Shown here in pieces: positions 26,839 through 35,985 of a stretch of 64,000 nt of DNA. The notes under the pieces are model-generated. The model worked only from the letters and a program-made list of their open reading frames with translations, ran no database searches and was not told where the DNA came from. Location: assembly GCF_005222845.1 (NCBI RefSeq), contig NZ_STFZ01000008.1:62001-126000 (forward strand), written 5' to 3'. The stretch's first letter is position 1; each line of letters begins with the position of its first letter. Made by a program: the position numbers and the translations under genes. The stretch comes from Rhizobium sp. FY34 (GTDB taxonomy: Bacteria; Pseudomonadota; Alphaproteobacteria; Rhizobiales; Rhizobiaceae).

Positions 26839-26906
26839 AAAATCGGCAGATCTGCGCCCGTTCGCACGGCAAAACGCCCAAAATTTATTGATCACCCGGT
26901 AAATTT

Positions 26907-26922
26907 TTGACCATTTGATAAA
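26907..26922. promoter_or_regulatory. RutR-like operator upstream of rutA
   Basis: TTGACCA-TT-TGATAAA matches the E. coli RutR consensus TTGACCA-NN-TGGTCAA in the whole left half and five of seven positions on the right. It is 119 bases before rutA. RutR represses rut genes until uracil binds it. No rutR gene is in the window. Confidence 0.6.
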
Positions 26923-27041
26923 TTTTTTCGATCGCGGCGAAACAAGCTATTGAATTCTATAGTCTTTTCAATATTGGCACGCCATTTGCTTTTCTTCTGG
27001 CATAGCGGGGCCCTTGGCCCGAACACAGAGGGAGCAAGAAC

Positions 27042-28133
27042 ATGGAAATTGGCGTCTTCATTCCGATCGGCAATAATGGCTGGCTGCTGTCGGAAAATGC
27101 ACCGCAATACAAGCCGAGCTTCGAGCTGAACAAGGCGATTACCCTGAAGGCTGAATCCTACGGCTTCGATTTCGCGCTCTCGATGATCAAGCTGCGCGGC
27201 TTTGGCGGAAAGACGGAATTCTGGGACTATAACCTGGAAAGCTTCACGCTGATGGCAGGCCTTGCCGCCGTGACCTCGAAGATCAAGCTGTTCGGCACGG
27301 CCGCAACCCTGATCATGCCGCCGGCGATCGTTGCGCGCATGGCGACCACCATCGATTCCATTTCCGGCGGCCGCTTCGGCGTCAACCTCGTCACCGGCTG
27401 GCAGCGCCCCGAATATAGCCAGATGGGCCTGTGGCCGGGCGATGACTATTTCTCCGATCGCTACGAATATCTGAGCGAATACACGACCGTGCTGAAGGAC
27501 CTGTTGACCACCGGTCAATCGGACTTGAAGGGCAAGCATTTCCAGATGGATGATTGCCGCATGAAGCCCGTTCCGGAAGGCGAAGTGAAGCTGATCTGCG
27601 CCGGCTCATCCAATGCCGGCATGGATTTTTCCGCGAAATTTGCCGATTACAGCTTCTGCTTCGGCGTTGGCGTCAATACGCCCAAGGCCTTTGCGCCGAC
27701 CAATGAACGCCTGCTGGCTGCAACGCAGAAGACCGGGCGCGACGTGCGCTCCTTCGTTTTGACCATGGTTCTCGCCGAGGAAACCACCGAGGAAGCCTTT
27801 GCCAAGTGGGAACACTATAAGGCCGGCGCCGACGAGGAAGCCATCAAGTGGCTGGGCCTGCAAAGTGCCGCCGATACCAAATCCGGCACCGATACCAATG
27901 TGCGCCACATGTCGAACCCGGTATCCGCCGTCAACATCAACATGGGCACGCTGATCGGCTCCTATGCCGAAGTGGCCGCCATGCTGGATGAGATGAGCGA
28001 AGTGCCCGGCACCGGCGGCGTGATGCTGACCTTTGATGACTTCCTGGAAGGCATCGAGAAATTCGGCAAATATGTGCAGCCGCTGATGAAGAGCCGCGCT
28101 CATGTCAACCAGATGCTGGAGGCCGCCGAATGA
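27042..28133 (+). CDS. rutA: Pyrimidine monooxygenase RutA
   Basis: A flavin-dependent luciferase-fold monooxygenase that opens the uracil ring to ureidoacrylate peracid, using FMNH2 supplied by RutF. At 363 residues the length is normal. Recognisable stretches are [28 protein letters not shown] at the N-terminus, the flavin region [29 protein letters not shown] (about 110-138) and [23 protein letters not shown] (about 187-209). A ribosome site GGGAGCAAG precedes the ATG. First gene of the pyrimidine catabolic set; its stop overlaps rutB by four bases. Confidence 0.95.
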   Translation: MEIGVFIPIGNNGWLLSENAPQYKPSFELNKAITLKAESYGFDFALSMIKLRGFGGKTEFWDYNLESFTLMAGLAAVTSKIKLFGTAATLIMPPAIVARMATTIDSISGGRFGVNLVTGWQRPEYSQMGLWPGDDYFSDRYEYLSEYTTVLKDLLTTGQSDLKGKHFQMDDCRMKPVPEGEVKLICAGSSNAGMDFSAKFADYSFCFGVGVNTPKAFAPTNERLLAATQKTGRDVRSFVLTMVLAEETTEEAFAKWEHYKAGADEEAIKWLGLQSAADTKSGTDTNVRHMSNPVSAVNINMGTLIGSYAEVAAMLDEMSEVPGTGGVMLTFDDFLEGIEKFGKYVQPLMKSRAHVNQMLEAAE

Positions 28134-28876
28134 GCGAGGCGGTTGTTGCAGGCTATCAGCCGCGCCCGGAACGGACAAAAAGCGTGACCCTGCCGGCCCG
28201 GCCCGAGCCGATCACGCTAAAGCCCTCGGAAACGGCCGTCGTCGTCGTCGATATGCAGAACGCCTATTCCACCGAAGGCGGCTATGTGGATCTTGCCGGT
28301 TTTGACATTGCCGGCGCCAAGGGCACGATTTCCAACATCAAGAAGACGCTGGATTCAGCGCGCGCCGCCGGCGTGCTGGTCGTCTATTTCCAGAACGGCT
28401 GGGACAAGGATTATGTCGAGGCCGGCGGCCCCGGATCACCCAACTGGCACAAGTCGAATGCGCTGAAAACCATGCGCGCCCGTCCCGAGCTACAGGGGCA
28501 GTTGCTGGCCAAGGGCACCTGGGACTATGCCATTGTCGATGAGCTTCAGCCGCAGCCGGGCGACATCCTGGTGCCGAAGACGCGCTATTCCGGCTTCTTC
28601 AACACCAATATGGACTCGGTGCTGCGCGCCCGCGGCATCCGCAATCTGGTCTTTGTCGGCATTGCCACGAATGTCTGCGTGGAAAGCTCGCTACGCGACG
28701 CCTTTCACCTCGAATATTTCGGCGTGATGCTGGAGGATGCCACCCATCACCTCGGACCCGACTTCATCCAGCAGGCGACCGTCTACAATGTCGAAAAATT
28801 CTTCGGCTGGGTGGCGACCGTCAATGATTTCTGCGGCGCGATCAGCCAGGCAGCGCCTGCGGATGCTGCCGAATAA
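28130..28876 (+). CDS. rutB: Ureidoacrylate amidohydrolase RutB
   Basis: An isochorismatase-fold cysteine hydrolase that cleaves the ureidoacrylate product of RutA to aminoacrylate peracid and carbamate. The triad is visible in 248 residues: Asp in [15 protein letters not shown] (about 41), Lys in [15 protein letters not shown] (about 147) and Cys in [17 protein letters not shown] (about 183). It begins inside the rutA stop (ATGA) and ends 28 bases before rutC. Confidence 0.94.
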   Translation: MSEAVVAGYQPRPERTKSVTLPARPEPITLKPSETAVVVVDMQNAYSTEGGYVDLAGFDIAGAKGTISNIKKTLDSARAAGVLVVYFQNGWDKDYVEAGGPGSPNWHKSNALKTMRARPELQGQLLAKGTWDYAIVDELQPQPGDILVPKTRYSGFFNTNMDSVLRARGIRNLVFVGIATNVCVESSLRDAFHLEYFGVMLEDATHHLGPDFIQQATVYNVEKFFGWVATVNDFCGAISQAAPADAAE

Positions 28877-28904
28877 TCTCACACTGAAAACGGAGAGAAT
28901 GACA

Positions 28905-29294
28905 ATGCCCAAGACCATTATCGTTCCGGAAGGCACGGCCAAGCCCATCGCCCCCTATTCGCCCGGCACGCTTGCCGATGGCATCCTGTATGTCTCAGGC
29001 ACGCTGCCCTTCGACAAGAACAATGACGTGGTGCATGTGGGCGATGCCGGCGCCCAGACCCGGCATGTGCTGGAAACGATCAAATCCGTCATTGAGACCG
29101 CCGGCGGCACGATGGATGACGTGACGATGAACCATATCTTCGTCACCGACTGGGCCAATTACCAGGCGGTCAACAAGGTCTATGCGGAATATTTCCCCGG
29201 CGACAAGCCGGCCCGCTACTGCGTGCTGTGCGGCCTGGTGAAGCCGGACGCGCTGGTGGAAATCGCAACGGTCGCGCATATCGGGAAGAAGTAA
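28905..29294 (+). CDS. rutC: Aminoacrylate peracid reductase / RidA-family RutC
   Basis: A 129-residue YjgF/YER057c/UK114-fold protein proposed to act on aminoacrylate intermediates of uracil breakdown. Family blocks include [48 protein letters not shown] with the conserved Gly run, and the C-terminal [25 protein letters not shown], in which the canonical Arg aligns with RYCV. CGGAGAGA precedes the ATG. A large palindromic repeat separates it from rutD. Confidence 0.92.
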   Translation: MPKTIIVPEGTAKPIAPYSPGTLADGILYVSGTLPFDKNNDVVHVGDAGAQTRHVLETIKSVIETAGGTMDDVTMNHIFVTDWANYQAVNKVYAEYFPGDKPARYCVLCGLVKPDALVEIATVAHIGKK

Positions 29295-29326
29295 GGGCTG
29301 AACGGTGGGTCTCTGAGTGTGGTTTA

Positions 29327-29506
29327 CCCCCCTCTGGCCTGCCGGCCATCTCCCCCTCAAGGGGGGAGATCGGCAAGACGACAGCTTGCATCCTCCCATC
29401 TGAACCTCGGCTCCTTCATCCGTTACCTTCGCAGAGAGAAGGCACTGTGGTGGTGCATGGTGATCTCCCCCCTTGAGGGGGAGATGGCCGGCAGGCCAGA
29501 GGGGGG
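29327..29506. repeat. Intergenic palindromic repeat element (RIME1-like)
   Basis: Two perfect 45-base inverted arms (29327-29371 and 29462-29506) enclose a 90-base spacer. Each arm contains its own smaller palindromes (GGCCTGCCGGCC and CTCCCCCTCAAGGGGGGAG), so the transcript would fold into three or more hairpins. Layout and core sequence fit the Rhizobium-specific intergenic mosaic element RIME1 (recalled). It sits between rutC and rutD and may attenuate or stabilise the message. Confidence 0.85.
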
Positions 29507-29535
29507 GGGTCCACACCACAACATTTGGAAACGCC

Positions 29536-30321
29536 ATGCATTACGACATCCACGGCCAAACCGCCCCTGACGCAACCACCATCCTGCTCTCGTCCGGGCT
29601 TGGCGGATCGGGTGCCTATTGGACACCGCAGATCCCTGCCCTTTCAGAGCAGTTCCGCGTCATCACCTATGACCATCGCGGCTGCGGACGCACCGGCGGT
29701 GATGTGCCGGAAGATGGCGGGATTGCCGCCATGGCCGATGACGTGTTTGCCATCGTCGATGAATTGAAGATCGAGCGCATGCACTTCATGGGCCATGCGC
29801 TGGGCGGCCTGATCGGTCTCGATATGGCGCTGCGCCGACCGCAGCTGATCGAAAAACTCGTGCTGATCAATGCCTGGAGCAAGGCTGATCCACATTCCGG
29901 CCGCTGCTTCGATACGCGGCTCAGCCTGCTGGAAAATTCCGGCGTCGAGGCTTTCGTCAAGGCGCAGCCGCTGTTTCTCTATCCGGCCTGGTGGATGAGC
30001 GACAATGCCGAGCGCATGGCGCATGACGATGCCCATGGACTTGCCCATTTCCAGGGGCGTGAGAACGTCACCCGCCGCATCGCTGCACTGCGGGCCTTTG
30101 ACGTGGACGACCGGTTGGCGGAGATCACCACAGAGACTCTGGTGATTGCCACCAGGGATGACCTTCTGGTGCCCTATACGCGCTCGCTGCGGCTTGCCGA
30201 GGGTCTGGCCAACGCGACGCTGTCTGTCACGGACAGCGGTGCGCATGCCGTCAACATCGTCTATCCGGAAAGCTTCAACCGGACACTTCTGGATTTCCTG
30301 AACGACCAGAGCGGCGCCTGA
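29536..30321 (+). CDS. rutD: Alpha/beta hydrolase RutD
   Basis: A 261-residue hydrolase, proposed to speed the spontaneous hydrolysis of aminoacrylate to malonic semialdehyde. It shows the oxyanion region LLSSGLGGSGAYWTPQ, TYDHRGCGRTGG (about 48-59) and the nucleophile-elbow position HFMGHALGGLIGLDMAL. In RutD this elbow is GHALGG without Ser, as seen here, so it is not a typical Ser hydrolase. His is present near the C-terminus in DSGAHAVNIVYPE. The start is the ATG directly after the repeat element. Confidence 0.92.
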   Translation: MHYDIHGQTAPDATTILLSSGLGGSGAYWTPQIPALSEQFRVITYDHRGCGRTGGDVPEDGGIAAMADDVFAIVDELKIERMHFMGHALGGLIGLDMALRRPQLIEKLVLINAWSKADPHSGRCFDTRLSLLENSGVEAFVKAQPLFLYPAWWMSDNAERMAHDDAHGLAHFQGRENVTRRIAALRAFDVDDRLAEITTETLVIATRDDLLVPYTRSLRLAEGLANATLSVTDSGAHAVNIVYPESFNRTLLDFLNDQSGA

Positions 30322-30424
30322 AGCCGGCACGCGCTCACCACATTGACAATTCGTGTCCACCACCGCTGAACCGCAGACCTGAACCTGCGTAAAGTGGGAT
30401 TAACGACCTCCTGGAGAATGAAGC

Positions 30425-30940
30425 ATGTCTGCTGCCGCTGCACCCGCTGCCATCGCACCCGCCGACGAGGACCATCGCCTCGCCTACCGCAATGCGATGG
30501 CCCGTCTCGGCGCTGCCGTGACCATCGTGACGACGGATGGCCCCGCAGGCCGCGCTGGCTTTGCCGCAACGGCCGTGTGCAGCGTGACCGACAGCCCGCC
30601 GACGCTGCTGGTCTGCCTGAACCGTGGCTCCTCGGCCTTTGCCGCTGTCAGCGCCAACCAGGCGGTCTGCATCAATGTGCTGGCGGGCGAGCACGAGCCG
30701 CTCAGCCGCCTGTTCGGCGGCAAGACACCGGTGGACGAGCGCTTTGCCGCCGCCCATTGGGCGCAAACGGGCACCGGTTGCCACCGGCTGGAAGATGCGC
30801 TCACCTCGTTTGATTGCCGCATTCGCTCAGTGGCCGATGGCGGCACCCATGACGTGCTGTTTTGCGAGGTCGAGGCCATCCACACCCGCGACGACGGACA
30901 GGCGCTGATCTATTTCGACCGGGGCTACAAAACCGTCTGA
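30425..30940 (+). CDS. rutF: FMN reductase RutF
   Basis: A 171-residue flavin reductase-like protein that supplies reduced FMN to RutA. It has the family opening [46 protein letters not shown], then [20 protein letters not shown] and [20 protein letters not shown] precedes the ATG by about nine bases. In E. coli the order is rutABCDEFG; here rutF follows rutD directly (103 bases) and no rutE-like malonic semialdehyde reductase or rutG permease is present. A strong terminator follows. Confidence 0.93.
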   Translation: MSAAAAPAAIAPADEDHRLAYRNAMARLGAAVTIVTTDGPAGRAGFAATAVCSVTDSPPTLLVCLNRGSSAFAAVSANQAVCINVLAGEHEPLSRLFGGKTPVDERFAAAHWAQTGTGCHRLEDALTSFDCRIRSVADGGTHDVLFCEVEAIHTRDDGQALIYFDRGYKTV

Positions 30941-30992
30941 CTGCCTGCTGGAGCGGACGGCTGGCCGCTCCAGCGCGCCTGAGACTGATAAA

Positions 30993-31022
30993 AAGGTGGC
31001 GAACCCGTTCGCCGCCTTTTTT
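30993..31022 (+). terminator. Rho-independent terminator after rutF
   Basis: The stem AAGGTGGCGAA / TTCGCCGCCTT (one G-T pair) with loop CCCG is followed by a T-run. A second hairpin, CTGGAGCGG / CCGCTCCAG at 30948-30973, sits just upstream. Together they close the rut transcript before the opposing tRNA gene. Confidence 0.85.
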
Positions 31023-31114
31023 GATGTTGCAACGACGGGAAAAACAGCAAAAAGCCGCCAGACATTGTCATGTCAGCGGCCATTTCATAGCAAAATTTGC
31101 AGAAAGAAAATGAA

Positions 31115-31191
31115 TGGCGCACCCGAAGAGATTCGAACTCCTGACCCCCAGATTCGTAGTCTGGTGCTCTATCCAGCTGAGCTACGGGTGC
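31115..31191 (-). tRNA. tRNA-Arg (anticodon ACG)
   Basis: A 77-nt cloverleaf with encoded CCA. The acceptor stem begins GCACCCG and pairs with CGGGTGC; the T arm has GTTCGAATC. The anticodon ACG (31155-31157, read on the minus strand) is normally modified to ICG and reads CGU/CGC/CGA. A possible promoter, TTGCAA - 17 bases - TAGAGA, lies at 31223-31251. Confidence 0.97.
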
Positions 31192-31321
31192 GTGCCTCGG
31201 CAGTGCCGGTGGCGTGAGCGGTTCTCTAAAGGGTCCCGCTTTGGATTGCAAGCGATTTTGCCGAAGCCTTTGTCATTTTACTGCAATATCGTCATAAATA
31301 TTTGTTTTTAAATGGAAATTT

Positions 31322-32827
31322 TCAAGCGCGGACGCGATAGTTCTCCAGCGATACGGGGCGATCGGGAATTTCAATGCGAAATTGCGTGCCCGGACCGGGC
31401 TTCTCGACAAGCGCAATCGTGCCGCCATGGGCCAGCACCAATTCGCGGGCGATCGCGAGCCCCAGCCCCGTGCCGCCGGAGCGTGCAGCCCCCCTGAAGG
31501 CAGTAAACAGGTTCTCGCGCGCCTTGCGCGGCATGCCCGGACCATTGTCGTCTATAATGATGCTGACGACACTGCCGACACGCTGGGCCGATAGCTGGAT
31601 GCGCCGCGCGCCGCCATCCTCGGGCGGATCGGCCTGGACCAGCGCCTGCACGGCGTTGCGGCTGAGATTGTGAATGACGCGGAAGAGTTGCTCGCTATCG
31701 GCATCCACTTCCAGATCATGAGCGACCTGATCGATGAATTCGATACCGCCTTCGGGATCGAGCGCCAGCATGTCACGCACATCCTGGCAGAGCAGCGCAA
31801 GCTGCAGCAGGCGGCGGCGTGGGGCTGCCTCCGAGGCCTGCCCATAGGCCAGAACTTCATTGGTATAGCCGACGGCCCGATCGATGGTGCGCAAGAGCTT
31901 GGGCGCAAAGCTGCGCACCATGGGATCGTCCACATCCACCAGACGGTCGGACATCAGCTGCGCCGAGGCCAGGATATTGCGCATGTCATGATTGATCTTG
32001 GAGACGGCAAGGCCGAGATCGGCGAGGTTCTTCTGCTGTTTCAGCGTGCGCTGCAACTCGGTCTGCATGGCCGCCAGATGGCGTCCGGCGACGGCCAGCT
32101 CGCCCTTGGCACGGCCGGAGCGGAAGATGCGCGCCGGATCTTCCGGGCGCTCGGAAAACACCTGCATGCCATGCGTCAGCCGGCGGATCGGGCCGATCAT
32201 CATGCGGTTGATGGCCAGATAGATGAACAAGGCCGTGAGCACGGAGATCAGCAGCGAAATGCCGAACATCAGCTTGGAAAAGCCGATCATTGCCTTGCGC
32301 AGCGCATCATCGGTCATCACCAGTTCGATGATCATGTCCGTCTCGCCGATCGGCCCGAAGACGCGCATGACGCGCCCGCCGCCAAACAGCAGCGTATCCA
32401 GCGCATGATGCATGGAGCCAAGCGCTGTTTCGGCGGCCAGATCATACTGGTCATCCACCTGCGGCGGCACGTCGATGGCGGCCAGCAGGCGCGAGGTACC
32501 ATCCTTGCGCAGCGCCAGCACCTTGGTGCCGGTGGCCAGCAGCGTATCATCCTGCACCGCACGCGGCAGCTCGGCCGGCTGAAGGCCGTCGATGACGATA
32601 CCGGCCGCCGCCGCCGTATCCAGCCGGTCGCGCAACCAGGTCATGCGCATCACGGAAATGGAGGGCACGAAGATCAGCACTTCGGCAAACATCACGAAGA
32701 TCACGGTCAGCCACAAGAGCTGGCCAGACAGGCCGCGAAAGCGCCGCGGCATGCGTTGCAGGGGAAGATCGACCCCGGCCTCCGCACCCGATCTCAGCGG
32801 GGCGGAAACCTCCGCCTCGTTCAACAT
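31322..32827 (-). CDS. Membrane sensor histidine kinase (orphan)
   Basis: 501 residues. Membrane helices at about 35-60 and 190-212 flank a periplasmic sensor of about 130 residues with no named fold. A HAMP-like linker, a coiled segment, an H-box and a HATPase domain follow. The H-box reads SKINHDMRNILASAQLM: the His is followed by Asp-Met-Arg-Asn instead of the usual Glu-Leu-Arg-Thr. The ATPase parts NLSRNAVQAL, DDNGPGMP and GGTGLGLAIARELV are intact. The chosen ATG has GGAG six bases upstream; upstream ATG or TTG starts would add up to 20 residues. No response regulator is adjacent, so its partner is unknown. Confidence 0.88.
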   Translation of the reverse strand: MLNEAEVSAPLRSGAEAGVDLPLQRMPRRFRGLSGQLLWLTVIFVMFAEVLIFVPSISVMRMTWLRDRLDTAAAAGIVIDGLQPAELPRAVQDDTLLATGTKVLALRKDGTSRLLAAIDVPPQVDDQYDLAAETALGSMHHALDTLLFGGGRVMRVFGPIGETDMIIELVMTDDALRKAMIGFSKLMFGISLLISVLTALFIYLAINRMMIGPIRRLTHGMQVFSERPEDPARIFRSGRAKGELAVAGRHLAAMQTELQRTLKQQKNLADLGLAVSKINHDMRNILASAQLMSDRLVDVDDPMVRSFAPKLLRTIDRAVGYTNEVLAYGQASEAAPRRRLLQLALLCQDVRDMLALDPEGGIEFIDQVAHDLEVDADSEQLFRVIHNLSRNAVQALVQADPPEDGGARRIQLSAQRVGSVVSIIIDDNGPGMPRKARENLFTAFRGAARSGGTGLGLAIARELVLAHGGTIALVEKPGPGTQFRIEIPDRPVSLENYRVRA

Positions 32828-32892
32828 GCGGGTCTCCGTTGCAAGGTTCATCGGATGCGCAAGCGGCGCAGGATGTGCTTCCAGCAAACAAT

Positions 32893-32931
32893 AACGACGC
32901 CCGAGGGGTTTTTCCAGCCCCGGACGTCGTT
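32893..32931. terminator. Imperfect hairpin between chemoreceptor and sensor kinase
   Basis: AACGACGCCCGAGGGG and CCCCGGACGTCGTT pair with a few mismatches around a short loop. It follows the chemoreceptor stop on the minus strand. The T-run is weak, so termination is only probable. Confidence 0.45.
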
Positions 32932-32959
32932 GATCATCGTGTCATCTGGAAGGTTCGGC

Positions 32960-35059
32960 TCAGAACTCTTCCCAGTTCTCGCCGCTCGGGCTTGCCACCG
33001 CCGGCGACGGCGACAGGGCGCGGGCGAGATTGCCCATCATCTTGCGGGCCGGAGAGGGCTTGGCGACCGTGCGTGCATCGGCGACGCGGGGCCCGGCATT
33101 GCGCTGGGGCGCCGGGGCTGACGGACGGGCAGCAGACTGTGATGCGTAGCCACCACCTGCGGCATAGCTAGCCTGAGACACCGCGCCATAGCTTGCCGTC
33201 GATTGTTCGACCTTGAAGTGAGACAAAAGAGTAAACAGCGTATTGGCTTCCTGAGACAGCTTGTGTGTGGCAGCGGATGTCTCTTCCACCATCGCGGCAT
33301 TCTTCTGCGTCACCTGGTCCATCTGGTTGATGGCGATGTTGACCTCGTTGAGGCCGGTTGCCTGCTCGCGCGATGCGGTGGCGATCGACTGGATATGATC
33401 ATTGATGGCAAGGACCCGCGTCTCGATTTCAGACAGCGCCTCGCCCGTCTTCTGGACCAGATTGACGCCACCGGCGACTTCCTGGCCGGACTTGGTGATC
33501 AGCGTCTTGATATCCTTGGCGGCATTGGCGGAACGCTGCGCCAGTTCGCGTACTTCCTGGGCGACAACCGCAAAGCCCTTGCCGGCTTCACCGGCACGGG
33601 CTGCCTCAACACCGGCGTTCAGCGCCAGAAGATTGGTCTGGAAGGCGATCTCATCGATGACATTGATAATCTGGCTGATCTCGCGCGAGGCCTGCTCGAT
33701 GCGGCCCATGGCGGAAATCGCCTCGCGCACGACAGTGGCCGACTGGGCGGTGCTGTCCTTGGCTTCGCCCACCATGGTGCTGGCTTCCTGGGCCCGCGTG
33801 GTCGAGGTCTTCACCACGGCGGTGATCTCGTCGAGGGCGGCAGAGGTCTGTTCAAGGGCTGCTGCCTGCTGCTCGGTGCGGCGCGACAGGTCGTCGGCGG
33901 CTGTGCGCAATTCGTTGGAATTGCTGCTGATCGAGCTTGTGGCATTGCGCACCTCGCTCATGGTCCTGGCGAGATTGGTGATGGCATCATTGACATTGTG
34001 CTGCAGTTCGGCAAATGCGCCGCGGAAATCGCCGGCCATGGTCTCCGTCAGATCGCCGGCCGCAAGCCGCTTCAGCACATCGCCGGTGCGGCGCAGACCC
34101 TCGTCCACGGTACCAAGCAGCTGATCGACATTGCGGGCAAAGCGGTCGAGGCTTTCCTCGCCGAATTCCTTGTTGACGCGGCAGGTAAAATCGCCTTCGG
34201 CCGCAGCAGCCAGAACCGAGGCCATGCGGGCCTGAAGGTCGTCGCTTTTCGCCCGCATGCCGCTTTCCTGGGCGTTCATGCGGTTCACCTCAAGGCCATT
34301 GCGCTTGAAGACTTCGACAGCACCGGCCATGTCGCCGATTTCATCCGGGCGACCGACGGATGGCACCGGTGTGTTATAATGGCCACCGGCCAATTGCTTC
34401 ATGGCATTGGTCAGTTCCACGATGGGCGCACTGAGCGAGCGGCGGGCAAAGAGGATACCGACAGCGCAGCCGGCCACGACGCCGACCAGGGTTATGGAGC
34501 CGATCAGGATGAAAAGCGTCGTTCCGAGAGAGCCGACACCGGTGCGCACTTCGTCAAGTTCGACCTTGTCCTGTGAGACAATGGCGTCGATCTCTGCCTG
34601 GAACGCCTTGCGGTTGTTGCGGTTGGCTTCGTTATTGCCCTGCTTGTTGGCAGCTTCCGGGCCTTCTTCCTTGCCAAGCCGGACCGTTTCGGAACGAAAT
34701 GCCTTGAACTCCTGCGCCCGTTTCAACATGGCTTCGAATGCCACCTTCTCGGCGGCGGGCACGAGTGGCTGCCATTCGGCGAGAAGCTTGTCAATCTGGC
34801 CGAGATTCTTGACGAGACCCTCGCCGAACTTTTCCGTTTCGACTGCCGTCTTGGACGCATAGATACCACGCGCTTCCATGACAACGGCTGTCACCAGTCG
34901 GTTCAGGCTCTCACCCTTGTAGGCGCGTTCAGCAGCGTTGCTGAATGCATCCATGCGGCGGCTGTATTCGGATATTGCAAACAGAGAAAGGCCGCCGACG
35001 ATCAGCGCCACTAACCCCATCAACCCGACCAGCAGATTGATCTTCCCACCGATTTTCAT
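32960..35059 (-). CDS. Methyl-accepting chemotaxis protein
   Basis: 699 residues. A membrane helix at about 7-30, a helical periplasmic domain of about 155 residues (four-helix-bundle style, no named ligand site), a second helix at about 185-210, and HAMP segments (ARRSLSAPIVELTNAMKQLAGG; a second at about 310-350, RRTGDVLKRLAAGDLTETMAGDF) come first. The long cytoplasmic hairpin has its tip at QEVRELAQRSANAAKDIKTLI. The last residues NWEEF resemble the NWETF/NWESF pentapeptide that tethers CheR/CheB, so adaptation through this tether is likely. It is monocistronic, away from any che cluster. Confidence 0.93.
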   Translation of the reverse strand: MKIGGKINLLVGLMGLVALIVGGLSLFAISEYSRRMDAFSNAAERAYKGESLNRLVTAVVMEARGIYASKTAVETEKFGEGLVKNLGQIDKLLAEWQPLVPAAEKVAFEAMLKRAQEFKAFRSETVRLGKEEGPEAANKQGNNEANRNNRKAFQAEIDAIVSQDKVELDEVRTGVGSLGTTLFILIGSITLVGVVAGCAVGILFARRSLSAPIVELTNAMKQLAGGHYNTPVPSVGRPDEIGDMAGAVEVFKRNGLEVNRMNAQESGMRAKSDDLQARMASVLAAAAEGDFTCRVNKEFGEESLDRFARNVDQLLGTVDEGLRRTGDVLKRLAAGDLTETMAGDFRGAFAELQHNVNDAITNLARTMSEVRNATSSISSNSNELRTAADDLSRRTEQQAAALEQTSAALDEITAVVKTSTTRAQEASTMVGEAKDSTAQSATVVREAISAMGRIEQASREISQIINVIDEIAFQTNLLALNAGVEAARAGEAGKGFAVVAQEVRELAQRSANAAKDIKTLITKSGQEVAGGVNLVQKTGEALSEIETRVLAINDHIQSIATASREQATGLNEVNIAINQMDQVTQKNAAMVEETSAATHKLSQEANTLFTLLSHFKVEQSTASYGAVSQASYAAGGGYASQSAARPSAPAPQRNAGPRVADARTVAKPSPARKMMGNLARALSPSPAVASPSGENWEEF

Positions 35060-35428
35060 TTCAAACTTTCTCCAAAATTGCGCGCTGGCGGCACATCAGC
35101 ACCCACTCCCCCAGCATCTACTAATGTACGCTCATGATTATTAAGGAAGACTTGAAAGAAAACCTTGGGCGGACCCGACTATTCACGGGTGCAAAGTGAG
35201 GGGTATTTTGCTATCGCCATGGTGGTGACAGTCACCAAAACCTTGCTCACGCGATCGCGAATGCCGGTGACAATTGACTTTTGCGGCGGAACCCTCTTAT
35301 AAGCCGCCCACGTCCGGCTGATCAGGCGCGCGTGCGCGCTTTTCCATGCCGATACGTCTCCATCAACGCTCTTGTCCTCCTCAAGGGGGGCAAACCCAAG
35401 AAGGACCGCACACCGCGGTGTTAAAAAA
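35060..35428. other. Intergenic region upstream of rpmH
   Basis: This 369-base gap between the divergent chemoreceptor and rpmH holds the rpmH promoter (35275-35303) and a roughly 125-base rpmH leader containing CTCCTCAAGGGGGG, which can form a small hairpin. No further gene was found. Confidence 0.6.
35275..35303 (+). promoter_or_regulatory. Sigma-70-type promoter of rpmH
   Basis: TTGACT (35275-35280), a 17-base spacer and TATAAG (35298-35303) form a near-consensus housekeeping promoter about 120 bases before rpmH, fitting a highly expressed ribosomal gene. Confidence 0.75.
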
Positions 35429-35563
35429 ATGAAGCGTACCTACCAGCCGTCGAAGCTTGTCCGCAAGCGCCGTCACGGATTCCGCGCCCGCATGGCCACC
35501 AAGGGTGGTCGCAAGGTTCTGTCTGCCCGCCGTGCGCGTGGCCGCCAGAGTCTGTCGGCTTAA
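35429..35563 (+). CDS. rpmH: 50S ribosomal protein L34
   Basis: The 44-residue, Arg/Lys-rich L34 of the large ribosomal subunit. Family pattern: [20 protein letters not shown] then [11 protein letters not shown] and RRARGR. The real start is the ATG at 35429, immediately after an A-run; upstream in-frame codons belong to the leader. It is followed by rnpA after 29 bases, the arrangement conserved across bacteria. Confidence 0.97.
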   Translation: MKRTYQPSKLVRKRRHGFRARMATKGGRKVLSARRARGRQSLSA

Positions 35564-35592
35564 GGCCGGCATGCCCGTCGAATGACCGGGCG

Positions 35593-35985
35593 ATGACGAC
35601 CGAAGACAATTGCGAAAAGACTGTCGGGCGGCTGAAAAGCCGGCCGCAGTTTCTTGCTGTCCGGGAGGGCGAAAAGCGGCGTGGCCGTCTTTTTCTCCTC
35701 GAAGTGCTGGATCGCAAGGCACCGGAAGAGGCGGCGCGTGTCGGCTTCACGGTGACCAAAAAGCAGGGCAATGCCGTCGAGCGGAACCGGATGCGGCGAC
35801 GCCTTCGGGAAGCGGTGAGGCAATCCGCCCGGTTTGCAATGAAAGACGGTCATGACTATGTGATCGTCGCCCGGCGCGAGATGCTCAATGCATCCTTCGA
35901 CGACATTACGGCGGCGCTTTCCGAACGCCTGGAGAGCCGGCCGAAACATAAGCGGTCCGAGGAGACCCTTTCCAGGAAAGCATGA
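35593..35985 (+). CDS. rnpA: Ribonuclease P protein component
   Basis: A basic protein cofactor of RNase P that helps the RNA subunit bind pre-tRNA. The 130 residues contain [26 protein letters not shown], the RNR signature region (about 56-81). Its final codons overlap the start of yidC, so the two are coupled. No yidD-like small gene lies between them, unlike many bacteria. Confidence 0.95.
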   Translation: MTTEDNCEKTVGRLKSRPQFLAVREGEKRRGRLFLLEVLDRKAPEEAARVGFTVTKKQGNAVERNRMRRRLREAVRQSARFAMKDGHDYVIVARREMLNASFDDITAALSERLESRPKHKRSEETLSRKA

